Part shown: positions 1 through 10,029 of the stretch, one piece after another
How positions within the stretch are numbered: the first letter of the stretch is position 1
How the letters are laid out: every line of letters starts with the position of its first letter
NCBI GenBank assembly: GCA_973895155.1
Contig: OZ316893.1
Coordinates: 28,024,001-28,088,000 of the forward strand
Reading direction: 5' to 3'
Source: Marsupella aquatica
Lineage: Eukaryota; Marchantiophyta
DNA: 64,000 nucleotides
Made by a program: the position numbers and the translations under genes
The notes under the pieces: model-generated
Seen by the model: the letters and a program-made list of their open reading frames with translations, nothing else
The model's database searches: none
Told to the model about the DNA's origin: nothing

Positions 1-429
1 GAGTAGCTCCACGAGGGTAACAGTCCAAGCTTGAGTAACTTCCATCAGTTCAGCCTGGCGTGGGGATCCTCGAGAGTAGGGTAGGCATCTCAATTGCCTT
101 TCAGGATACATCAGGGGCATTCTTCTCCTTAGATAACATATGTCTATTCGAAGAGCTTCTCTATATATCCCAATCACGTCATAATTATTGCAAGTAGCAA
201 CATATACTTGGGGATAATGGTATAGAAATTCATCAGAGTTCAGCATCCTAGAATAGAAAGGGTGAAGCCTCCATTTGACATCTCTGAAATACCGGTTGAA
301 GTTGGCCAGAGTTTGAGAGGTGACATTGTTCCAGATCCTCTGTTTCTCAGCAAATGAGCTGGTTAAAACAAGGGTAACCTTGGGCTCTCGAGGAAGGTAA
401 GCGTTCTGGGGAGAAGTAGATTTCTTACT

Positions 430-2400
430 CTACATGAGAAAAGAAACCACAAAATCTAGGGCATAAGCTGCCAAATTTCCAAAATATGCCAGAACTAAAT
501 CTGGATCCTCCACCTCTACATCACCCTGAAGTAGCATCACAGCAAGAATGGGTCGGAAATAGAGAGAGTCAGTCCAGAACTCATCGAATTGTGCCATCTC
601 CAGTCTGGAAGTTCCAAAACACCTGAGGTCGAAGATATAACTGGCTTCTGTCTTCTTCAGATAGTAGTATTTCCAGAACTCTCCAACCGGTGGTCTGTTG
701 GCTTGCATTATCTTACAGGTTTCCACATACCTGTGCACTTGGGACTCTGGATGTCTCGGGTATCTACTCTCGATGGTGGCATTCCGAGGTGTTTGAGTAG
801 ATGAGGTGACAACTGCTACTAAGTTTGGATTGGATCTTAAGGCAGTATCAACATCTTCAAATCCCTGCCTTGGGGATGACTCAAGAGAATTATCATAAGA
901 TCTATAAGTTTCACCATCTGAGGGTGGATCAGAGTCTTCAGGTAGATCTTCTCTGTCGTAAGGGTGCTCATATTGTGACCGATTGTAGGTGGGTCCTTCT
1001 GTGGGTTCGTAGTTGGAATCAGGGCTATAAGGTTGCGAACCTGGGCTAGGAGTAGGACTAGCAGTTGGACATTGTTGGATCAAGTTGCGGACCACAGATG
1101 CTATCTGTCGAGGTTCACACTGTAGTATTTCTAACAAGTCATCCACAATGGCCACACAGCTGGTACTATCTGCTAGTGGAACAGGTTCACTTGTTTCTAG
1201 GGGAGGGGGCTGTACAGTGACAGGAGTACAGATCACAAACTCCATTGGTGCTGGTTCTCTTGGGGAAGAGGTCATTCTGACAGGACTTAGCTGGTCATGA
1301 AATGGTGATCTCAAACTAACAGCCTCCATTCTCAAATTATTAACAGCATCATATAGTCCATCATCACTGCAACTGAGGAGAGATGTCAACTTATCAATAA
1401 GCTGCTGATTCGACTCTGCCTTCGAAGGAGTGGACCTGGTGGTCTCATGGGGAGTAGCATCAGTTGGTGTAGCAACATCGTCTTGTTGATGAATGCTCCT
1501 TACTTCTTCAGCTTCTAGTGGATCTGCATCCATAGTCCGGCTAGGGAAATTCTCATTACTTATTGATTGGCAAACAACTTCCTTGCTATGCATAGGAGAA
1601 TGTGTAGGAACTTCTAATGAAGCATTCTGCATAGGAACATCAGCATTCTCTGCAATGTTCTGATCATTCGAATTCAATGGGGTGACATGTACAATGTCCT
1701 CCATATGAATTTCTTCTTCAATACCCAAGTCAATCAGGAGTAACCCCCTCTCTGTCTCTTCCTCCAGATATAAACAGTCATGGGTATAATAGAGCTGAGA
1801 GAGATAATTCTGTAAGCAAGTGGTCCTCCCTGCTTCCAAGCTCCTTACTTGGTCCTTCATTACATTAAACAGAAGTAGGGCCCAATTTACTTTTATAGCT
1901 CCACTGTGAGCAGCTACAATGGTGTTAGCCAAGGCCACAGGACAGAGAGTTGGCTTTTTCGGATGAAGAATGGGTACCAGGAATTCCATGAGCACTATCA
2001 ATTCAGGATAAGTACACTGGGACAAGTTCCAACCATTCTTGGCATTTCGAGTTCCTGAGAAGTATGGAGTAGATAAGTCCTGCTTCTTGGAATATAACGC
2101 CTCTCCTTCTGACGGGCATCCAAAGGCGTAAGCAATTTGCTCAACAGTCCACAGGCTGGGGTGAGCTCGAATTGTTCGCCTGAATTCAATCGGGATGATA
2201 GTCCCCTTCACAAAATCCTGCAAGTAGGAGTTGAGCTCGACATTCCAAGGGATCCTGAGCAAGCGCTCCAATCCTAAGTGTTGTAAAGAGTCTTGTAGAT
2301 TAGAAAGACTATCAGGCGCTCGTGGTATACGAGCTGCCACTACTTTTGAGATTGCTAGAGCTTCAATTTGATACTGTTCCTCAGCACCCAGGTTCGCCAT
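430..2400 (-). CDS. LTR-type PMD-like and proline/serine-rich protein, 3' end interrupted
   Basis: About 656 codons from a Met at 2400 (MANLGAEEQ); the frame upstream of it is only minisatellite DNA, so I chose this start. Residues about 55-200 hold a globular block whose landmarks (LWTVEQIAYAFG, then KNGW, CTYPEL, FLVPILHP, VNWALLLFNV) align in order with the proteins inside the gypsy LTR (10,030-13,629) and the solo LTR (24,435-26,641). This is the plant-mobile-domain-like pattern of plant TE accessory proteins. The middle is Ser/Pro/acidic and looks disordered; a second folded block (EFWKYYYLKK, FDEFWTDSLYFRP) ends it. The TAG at 430-432 is in frame with open sequence that runs on to base 1, so the true protein is longer and extends outside the window; ATG-TAG could come from ATG-CAG. 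Function unknown; probably a retrotransposon accessory protein. Confidence 0.6.
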   Translation of the reverse strand: MANLGAEEQYQIEALAISKVVAARIPRAPDSLSNLQDSLQHLGLERLLRIPWNVELNSYLQDFVKGTIIPIEFRRTIRAHPSLWTVEQIAYAFGCPSEGEALYSKKQDLSTPYFSGTRNAKNGWNLSQCTYPELIVLMEFLVPILHPKKPTLCPVALANTIVAAHSGAIKVNWALLLFNVMKDQVRSLEAGRTTCLQNYLSQLYYTHDCLYLEEETERGLLLIDLGIEEEIHMEDIVHVTPLNSNDQNIAENADVPMQNASLEVPTHSPMHSKEVVCQSISNENFPSRTMDADPLEAEEVRSIHQQDDVATPTDATPHETTRSTPSKAESNQQLIDKLTSLLSCSDDGLYDAVNNLRMEAVSLRSPFHDQLSPVRMTSSPREPAPMEFVICTPVTVQPPPLETSEPVPLADSTSCVAIVDDLLEILQCEPRQIASVVRNLIQQCPTASPTPSPGSQPYSPDSNYEPTEGPTYNRSQYEHPYDREDLPEDSDPPSDGETYRSYDNSLESSPRQGFEDVDTALRSNPNLVAVVTSSTQTPRNATIESRYPRHPESQVHRYVETCKIMQANRPPVGEFWKYYYLKKTEASYIFDLRCFGTSRLEMAQFDEFWTDSLYFRPILAVMLLQGDVEVEDPDLVLAYFGNLAAYALDFVVSFLM

Positions 2401-2619
2401 AGCTGCGACGGTGATTTGCGTGCTGCAAAGGTTGCTTTCGAAGAGAAAGAGCAAGTGAATAGGGGTGGTGAAAATACAGGAGTGAGCGCCTGAACTCTCT
2501 GCTTGATTCCTATCAAGGTATGAAGTCCCCAATCCGTTTCTAAGTCCCATTGCGAAGTTAGCCGTAGCGCCGTAACATACACTTTCCTTAAACGCATAAG
2601 GTGTAGGCCGTAACCCCGT

Positions 2620-2700
2620 ATCGGCGTAAACACGTAAACCCATAAACCCGTAAACCCGTAAACCCATAACGCTTATACGCGTAAATGCGTAATCCCGTTA
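2620..2700. repeat. Minisatellite of GTAAACCC-like units
   Basis: About nine imperfect 8-10 bp units (gtaaaccc, gtaaacgc, ataaaccc) stand just upstream of the minus-strand protein start. They resemble but do not match the plant telomere heptamer. Confidence 0.7.
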
Positions 2701-2984
2701 TAAAGTATACCCGTAGTTTACACTTGGCATTTTAACAGCAACAGCAGGCTTAAACACTGTAAAAAGTTTAAATTTTTCAGTAATTTCAGGTTTTCGGTAT
2801 TACCCAATACTCACAAAAAGCTATGTCACAGGTGGTCGGTGACCATATTTCTTTCAATACATCACCAAATCCGGACCTGTAAAGAGAATTGGAAAGATCT
2901 GGTCAAGGCAAGTAAAATCGATATAAAACACTTGGGAAACGGAGGTGTATTAAGAAAGATACGGCCTGATTAGTGGGATGAGTT

Positions 2985-3340
2985 AACTTGTGGCCGGAAT
3001 TAGCGAATTCGGCTTTAGTTTCGGGTTAACCTAAGCTCGGCCACGGCTTAGCTTATGTGAGCACGGCTTCAGCTTAGCTCAAGTCAGCACGGCTTCAACT
3101 TAGGCTTAACCCGGGTTCGGGTGAGATTGAGCCCGGGTTAGACTGAACTTGGGTTAGCCAAAACTTGGGCTTGGGTTAGCATAGGTAAGCTCGGGTTTGG
3201 GCTCAACTTAGCCTAGGTTAGCATATAGCGGGTAGCGGCCTAACCCGAGACCATGGGTTAGCTCTACTCGGAGTTAGATAGGATAGCTAGGTTAGCCAAA
3301 CTCGGGTTAGCTATGTAACTCGGGTTAGCGCAGCAGTGAG
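2985..3340. repeat. Irregular GGGTTAGC / CTCGG low-complexity tract
   Basis: Roughly 350 bp built from scrambled copies of gggttagc, ctcgggtt and cggcttagc. No coding frame or clean period. Degenerate minisatellite, probably from the LTR or UTR of an old element. Confidence 0.65.
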
Positions 3341-6300
3341 TACCTCCTCTCGGTTGTAGGGGCATGACTTTCTCTATATTTGCCCAAATTGGCTATAATT
3401 GACCTCATTGGAAGAGGAGCTCAAGCCGCTTTCAATGCTGCTATCCATGCAGAAAATGGTTGAATAGAGAAATCAAGGGAGGAGGCGCAAGCTCGCAAAA
3501 ACTATGGAGGAGGGTCAAATCCAACGTACATAGCCAATTCAAGATAGAAATAAAGCTGTGAGTTAGGGTTCAGTAGTTAGAGATAGTGGCGGCATTGTTA
3601 GGGCTAGGATGGGGCTCCAGTAGCGTAGTATCCACCCATTTGGGCTCAGTATGAGAGTATATAGAGCAGCCCCTTGGTAGAGGCAGAGGGAGGGGGACTT
3701 TAGTTTTGTGATCTCACGTAGACTGAGCAGTAGGGAGGAGCTCTATGCAAGGACGGCTAGGCTTGGAAGCTGTGTGTTGGGGAGAGCTTGGTTGTGCTAT
3801 TACTCAGGGTGTAATCAGCCACACTTCACAACAATAGTTGCCCAGATTTGCAAGCTAGATTGTGGCTCTTTCTAGTAGGCAACACAATTGGGCTCCTTTC
3901 CCCTGATACAGAGCCTTGGTGATTGTCAAACACTTGTCAAGGAGCTTAAGCATCTTTTCCCCTAAAAAACTACCTAATACTTGCTCCATGTCATACCAGG
4001 GTCACAAAGGATTGACAAAACTTCTGAATATGCATGCAAGGTCTAAGTACACCATACACAAGTAGTTTCAACTCTCCACTTCTAGAGAGGTAGTCACCTT
4101 GACTACTTTTGCACTCCCATTCTTTCTCTCTCCTCTACTCCAAGGATTAGCAAGGGGGATATCCACTCCAAGCTGTCACCTTAGAGTAGACCCTAAAACA
4201 AACACCCAAGAACCCCAAGTACTTTTCTCTTCAAGCTTAAGTCCCCTCAAGATCCTCAAGGTAGTGTTACCCCTTAACCTTGCCCCCCCTGGCCTTGGTT
4301 TGGGTCCACACACCCCCTTGAGCTCTAGAAAAACTCTTCTTGCAAAGAACTCTTCCTCTTGGTTCTCACACAAAGCAAGGTACTTTCCACCCTCAAGATA
4401 CAATCCTCTCTAAACCCCAAAGTAGTGCTCCACCTTAACCTTGCCTCCCTGGCCTTGGTTGTGTACCAGCACATCCCCTTCACGATTAGACCAAGATTGC
4501 ATCCTAGCATGGACTCTTCTCTTGCTCTCAAACACTTCACATTTAGTCACACTTAGTGGTCACAATGAAGATTGAAAGAATCCTTTTATTGTATACTCAA
4601 TCCTTACATAAAAGGTCACTACACACTCTCCACACTAAGCATGGACCTCCTTCCCCTTCTCAATCTTAGCCCCAACTTGCAAGGTAGAGCTTACACTTAA
4701 GAATGAGACTTCTGGTCCTCAACAAATGAAATCTTCCACTATATATACTATTCTCCTTTCACACCACACCAAGCTTGACCTGGGGTCCAACTATACCTCC
4801 CCCAAGTCCTCCTAACACACCAAGTCCAAACTATAGTTCATAGCTCACTCTACAACCTATTGCTTGACTCCTTCCAAGCCCTGGAATATGCCACACATGA
4901 GTTGCATGCTTTGACCTCCAAACCTGCTCCCACTTATGGTCCTCTTCATCAGCTTTCCAACGCACTTGAAAGCTTGCAAAAAGAGTACTTGAGTCCAAAG
5001 TTATGCCTAGTCAAAGTTGGCCTTATTTGACTTGTACCCCTTATACTACCCTAAGCAAACTACCCTCTATACTCACTTCTATTAACTTGATGGCCTTGCA
5101 CCTTCGACCAAAGGTAAGTACCCTTCCCTAGAGCCTTACTAAAGTGGTATGGGTACCCAAAGTGTTTGGCCCTACATCTGGTATTCATTCCCCGTTGGCA
5201 GCTCCTATTTGCAAGCTAGCAGGACCCCCCATGGCAATGGTTTAAAATATCTCTGGATATTTCTTTTCCTGGGTTTCTACCTTCACTCAACGATGCTTTA
5301 CCTTCCCTTGAATCGACACAAAAAATATGGGCCCCAACGGATGCCCCTAGCTCAAGTTATGGCATTTTCCCTCTCTCAATCCCTTATGTGCAAAAAGGGC
5401 TCCGAATTACACTATCATAGGTCCCCGTTTACACTTATGTGTATACCAGGTGTCGACCTGAGAGAGTTCCTCATAAGGTCCAGTCTTTCCAAAAGCTATA
5501 GAGCTTAGCATCGTGCCTGATTGTGCAGCTGATTTGAGGATGATTCCTTGACTAATTGTTTGACTGATTTTTGCAGTAGCTTCTCCTCTGATTTATGACT
5601 GAGTCCCTTCTAATTGTTGGGCTGGATTGTGATTGATTTGCTCAGGAGTAGCCATAGCTCACAATTGCTGTAAATTGCAGCAGCTGGTCAATTCTCAGCA
5701 CATGGATTCTCAATTGCCAGCCATTATCTTTTGAATTTACTCAGCACAAGCTTACCTACCCGTAGATTGAATCAGCCAGCACATTGAATCAGCCAGTAGA
5801 GTGAATCAGCCAGCAGCATCCATGTTTTCCTTGGCAGCAAGCTCTATAGCCTATGTAGTGCCTGCCCTTTCTCAATTTGTCAGCATCCAGGCAGAGATCA
5901 CGTTTACTAGATAGCTGTTGCATCAATTTCACATTGCCTAAGTTAGCCGATCTCGTGCTGGAGCAACAATAGCCCACCATAGATTTTCCACCATGTGATT
6001 TCATAGTCTAATCACTTAACTCGCAGCCGCCCTCGTGCTTAGACTCCTTCCTGCCTCGTGCTAGCCTCGTCGCAGCCGCGTCGTCGCGTTTCCATACTTA
6101 GAAAAAATTTGGTTCTCTCGCGGGAGAAAACTTTGTACTAGCCCTTTTTAAAGCCATGCCAAAAATCACCCATAGGTCTAAAAGAACTTCTGAGCATAGT
6201 TATGGGATCCTTGGACTCCCTCCTGAATTTGTCAAACGCACTAAATACCCCGCACTGACTTTTCTAAAAATACCTAAGTTTGCCCATATCTATAGGTTGC

Positions 6301-6874
6301 ATTACTTTTCCCAATCTTTGAGGTGCTCCCAAAAACTAACCAAAGTTGATAAACTACTTCTTAGACTTTCAAGGGATATTATGGGCTATACTATACCCAA
6401 TTTTAACCTCGAACCAAAAATATCTATCCCTTGGCTAATTTCTCTGGGACCCGCTAGATGGTTATTTTAAGTTCAGCCAAAATACTCACAATTCCTAGGT
6501 TGAGACCCTACTTCACTTCATAATTTTTCAGGGTTCCCTAGGGACCTCCCCGCACCCATGGGAGAAATATTAGCCAAAAATGATATGTCAGGTGTTGGGT
6601 CATTTTCCGGTCCCGACTTAGTCGCCTATCCTAACTAAGGAAAGAATATTTGCTGCCCTACCATAAAGACCTCACTTATCCCTTTACATCTTCTTAGAAC
6701 AACATATTTTTCCCTTCCATGATTCCCTACTATCTTTCCTTAGTGACTTAGGGTTGCAAACCCTAAGTACTTTACTAATGCTAAAATGTATTTCTTACTA
6801 TCCTTGTTCAAAAAGCAAAAAATTGATGAGTTTCTTACATACCCTATTTTGAGCTAGTCCACAGTGATAGGTGA
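3341..6874. other. No recognised gene; repeat-derived DNA
   Basis: I see no conserved coding frame on either strand. It holds an imperfect duplication (around 4,190-4,310 and 4,370-4,500, both with a cctggccttggtt core), a few gaatcagccag units near 5,765-5,810 and a small hairpin near 6,110-6,130. The stretch around 3,700-3,900 looks like the end of an old LTR (AGTAGGGAGG, then a GGTGTAATC tail). Short frames at 4,099-4,556, 5,149-5,508 and 6,156-6,470 resemble nothing I know. Confidence 0.5.
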
Positions 6875-7019
6875 TGTGGTGCATCCCATGGCTCCCTAAA
6901 CCCAAGAAACCCCCCCTGCACAAGCCGATTCCCGTAGGGTTTGCTCTCGGCAAGGCCAATTCTACGGCTTATCGACATGGGATGCTGCTAACTCTCTTCT
7001 ACTAACATTTTACACACAT
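6875..7019 (-). mobile_element. 3' tail of a long gypsy LTR, inverted
   Basis: Matches the last 145 bp of the 5' LTR (about 14,406-14,550) in reverse orientation, beginning with the LTR terminus TGTGGT and stopping inside the sequence. It is cut by the forward LTR that starts at 7020, so it predates that insertion. Confidence 0.85.
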
Positions 7020-7665
7020 TGTGATGCCTAGCCAGGAATCACTGGGCTAGTTTAAGGGGAAAAGGGAAGTGTACCCTAGAAACACCTTAGTATAGTTACA
7101 TAAATAAGGAAAATATAAACAATTAAGGGTGACTATGGAACCCGAGCCGAGGCCGGAAGTAAGGACGCCAGGGGAGAGAACACGATTAGGGTTAGGGCAT
7201 GCTAAGTGCCGGCGGCTAGGGGTAACCAACGGGAGGGAGAACCAGAGGAGAAGAGGGGTAAGGACCGCTCGCGAGGAATAGTGGCTCATTTGCAAGCACG
7301 AATTGGGCAGGCGACTACGGGCGGCCAACTACTGTCAACTGCTTAGGCAAGCGCTCAGGGTGGGAACAAATACCGACTATCAACTCGAGAAGGGTATGAG
7401 CAACGTCAATCAAGCGGCACATTTTTGGGGATGCCTGTTCGAACGGGCAACTGAGTACATTGGGACTTACGAGGACAAAGAATCGGAGAGAGCAGCTCGA
7501 GAACGGCAGGAGCTCGCCCGATTGTGGGAGCTATAGAAAGCTGCCTTCTTAGGAGGAGAACTCATCAAGGCTGAATTCCTGTGGACGCCTACTGGCAACG
7601 AGCTAGATGACCTGCTGTTTTGCGAAGACAGAGTCGTCCGCATCCGCGAAGCCATCAAACGCTGC
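7020..7665 (+). mobile_element. 5' part of a long gypsy LTR (truncated)
   Basis: Starts with the LTR terminus TGTGATGCCTAG and follows the 5' LTR from its first base to about position 10,555, then breaks off at the Mutator-like fragment. It includes the first ~175 codons of the LTR-encoded protein (SNVNQAAHFWGCLFERATEY), already with a TAG near 7,533 where the other copies read CAG. Confidence 0.88.
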
Positions 7666-7672
7666 ACTTATT

Positions 7673-8183
7673 CTCTCCGAAGGCCGTGGAGATGAAATCG
7701 AAGCACCGTTGCCTTCTGTGTTACGGATGGATGTCAATCTTTTCCCGGAGAGGATCAACCTAACTGACCCATCTATGAGGTGCGCTTCAAGGAACGGGAA
7801 GAAATGCTTGCAAAGAGTGCATCTTACCCAAACACATTTGAAGAGAATTGAAGCCTCTGAAAAAGAAGTGACGAGCGTCATTGGAGAGAGTAATCACGAG
7901 TGGAAATGCGTCGGGGAAACAATTTTGTATCCGGACCCATGAACATGAGAGATCAGTCGCCTCTTATTGGGTTCAGATATGTTGTTTCCCATGTTGCTCC
8001 TGCGAGGATTTCTACCGTCGGCATACTTATCGGAAGCCTTACATGCCTTGCAAACATGTGTATTGGGTGTTCAAGAATGTGTTCAAACTGGATGTGCTTG
8101 ATTCGACGTTATGTAGCCAGCCAATTCTAATGTTGGGAGAAGTCCGTTACATACTTGATAGGCAGTTGGGAATGAGAATGTAG
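7673..8183 (+). pseudogene. SWIM zinc-finger protein, C-terminal fragment
   Basis: Two frames make one protein: the first reads through NLTDPSMRCASRNGKK and GESNHEWKCVG, the second from RTHEHERSVASYWVQ to the stop at 8,183. The frame changes near 7,905. A SWIM pattern C-x-C-x(n)-C-x-H is visible as CSCEDF then PCKHVYWVF. SWIM fingers bind DNA or protein and occur in MULE transposases and FAR1-type proteins. The gene is cut on its 5' side by an LTR fragment and frameshifted, so it is dead. Assignment to a MULE rests on the adjacent terminal repeat. Confidence 0.6.
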
Positions 8184-8273
8184 ACTATTGCTTTATCGTT
8201 GAACAACTACAATTGTAGTTTGTCTTTTCTAACAGGCAGAAGTGCGTGTTCTTAAAGTGTTGTTTTTTTTATA

Positions 8274-8306
8274 ATACAATACTAGCGTCGGGCGCTAGTA
8301 TTGTAT
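8274..8306. repeat. Perfect 14-bp-arm hairpin in the Mutator-like fragment
   Basis: Arms 8274-8287 and 8293-8306 are exact inverted copies around a 5-base loop. The MITE at 22,987-23,339 has a comparable, weaker ctagcgctcggagctag hairpin, supporting a family link. Confidence 0.8.
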
Positions 8307-8627
8307 GACTTTGTTTCGACTTCATATTTTGTGGCAATATATTGGAGTCCTTGTGTGAAATCGTCAAGAAATTTCCTCTGATGTTGTACAATGGTGGGAC
8401 CCACCATAATATTGTCCGCACAATTATTGCATATATGGACGCTATACCCTGAAGAGAAGAAACTAAAATGCATACAAGAAAAAAAATACTCATACAAGAA
8501 AACATAAACTCATACAAGAAAACAGAAACTCGTATGAGTAAATAGATATGCTCATACAAGGAACTTGTTTACTCGTACGAGACAAAATTTTGCTTGTACG
8601 AGAAAAAATTGGCTTGTATGAGAATAT

Positions 8628-9515
8628 CTATTTACTGTTTGCTAGCACGGTGGTTATACCCGCAAGGAGTTCTGGTCGAAGGAAAACTCCCTGCTGGCCA
8701 GTGGTAAAAGGGATGGACGGGTCAATATCCATGTTCTCCTGAGGGGCACTTGGGTCATGAGAATAAGTGTAAGAATGGGAGTGGAAGTGTGTACTGGGAG
8801 TGGGAAAACCAGGAGGGTTGAGGGGTGATGAGGGGCCAGTGGAATAGACTCCTTCATGAGGACTAGGAGAGAAAGTCCTGGTGGTAAATAGAGGAATCTC
8901 AGTATCAGCTAATAGCTCCTCTGTAGTCAAGTCACTCATTTCCCTTAAGGCTTCACAGGTCTTTGAGAGACCCAATAGTGCATCATCCACCTTGGCACTC
9001 ACATCTACCACTAAATGGTTAATCTTGGAGAAAAGGATGGGTGTAGTGTTCTTGGCCAAATACTCATCATAAATTTGGGCCTTAAGAAGATCCAGAGAAG
9101 CTATCTTAGTCAAGGGCTCAATCAGATCCAAAGATTGAGTGATACTGAGTTGGAGAGTATGCTCAAGCTCATTCTTCTTCTTACTCCTCTCCAACTACTG
9201 TTTGAGTTCAGATACCTTCTTCTTGAGGAACTCATTCTCCTTCTCCAACTTCCTCTTATCTGTGGCATCACTCATGGTGGAGATCTTCTCAAGAATCTGC
9301 CCTGGTTTCACTCCTAGCTTTTGAGAAATGTTAGTGATGACCTTCTCCATCACGGTGGTCTTCCTCTTCACCTCCTGGAACGTGTCTGAGATGATCTGGA
9401 AATCAGCTAGGGTGTCTTGGGAGGCATGGCCGGGTGCATCCAAAAATTCAGCCGGGTCGACGAAGGCCGGGTCGGAAAAGTCCGGGTTGAGGTTCCGGGC
9501 AGCAGACTGGGTCTT
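8628..9515 (-). pseudogene. Coiled-coil TE-type protein fragment
   Basis: One frame from about 9,515 down to 8,628 with a single in-frame TAG at 9,195-9,197 (KQ-stop-LERSKKK), explained by CAG to TAG. The upstream part is acidic and then a coiled coil (ISQKLGVKPG, KRKLEKENEFLKKKVSEL). The downstream part has helices (LDLIEPLTKIASLDLLKAQ) and a Ser/Pro/His-rich tail. The 3' end runs into the Mutator-like terminus at 8,661 and the 5' end into an LTR fragment, so both ends are lost. Composition resembles the coiled-coil halves of the LTR proteins nearby, but I see no direct alignment. Confidence 0.5.
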
Positions 9516-9914
9516 TCGAGTGTACCCTAAAAACACATTAGTATAGTAACAAAAACAAGGAAAATATAAACAATTAAGGGTGACCATGAAACCCGAGCCG
9601 AGGCCGGAAGTAAGGACACCACGACAGGAAACACGATTAGGGTTAGGGCGCGCTAAGTACCGGCGGCTAGGGGTAACCAACGGGAAGGAAGACTAGGCAA
9701 GGGGGGTAAGGACCGATCGCAAGGAATGGCGGCTCATTTGCAAGCACAAACTAAGCAGACAATTACGTGAAGCCAGCTACTGTCAGCTGCTTAGGCAAGC
9801 ACTTTGGGCGGGAGCAGATACTGACTATCAACTCAAGGAGGGTATGAGCAACATCAATCAAGCTTCTCATTTCTGGGGATGCCTGTTCGAACGGGAAACT
9901 GAGTACATTGGGAC
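9516..9914 (+). mobile_element. Internal fragment of a long gypsy LTR
   Basis: Equivalent to positions 7,072-7,474 of the LTR at 7,020, so it is a separate copy lacking the first ~50 bases. The full-length element at 9,915 is inserted into it at ...ACATTGGGAC, a site that runs on uninterrupted in the 7,020 copy. Confidence 0.85.
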
Positions 9915-10029
9915 TGTGATGCCTAGACAGGAATCACTCGGCCGGTTAAGTGGGTAAAGCAGGAAGGCACCCTAGGAACACCTTAGTATAGTGACAAAAC
10001 AAGGAAAATATAAACAATTAGGGGCAACC

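Larger units (their letters stand above)
7666..8661 (+). mobile_element. 3' end of a Mutator-like element
   Basis: Contains the end of a SWIM-finger protein, an AT-rich untranslated part with short repeats (ctcatacaag and cttgtacgag units, 8,465-8,620) and a terminus that reads, reversed, GGGTATAACCACCGTGCTAG. That end is closely related to the terminal repeat of the 353-bp MITE at 22,987. SWIM fingers are common near the C terminus of MULE transposases. The 5' half is missing. Confidence 0.6.

Noticed and set aside
4099-4556. Overlapping plus and minus frames near 4.1-4.6 kb as a gene
   Set aside because: They come from an imperfect duplicated C-rich block; no motif or splice pattern supports coding.
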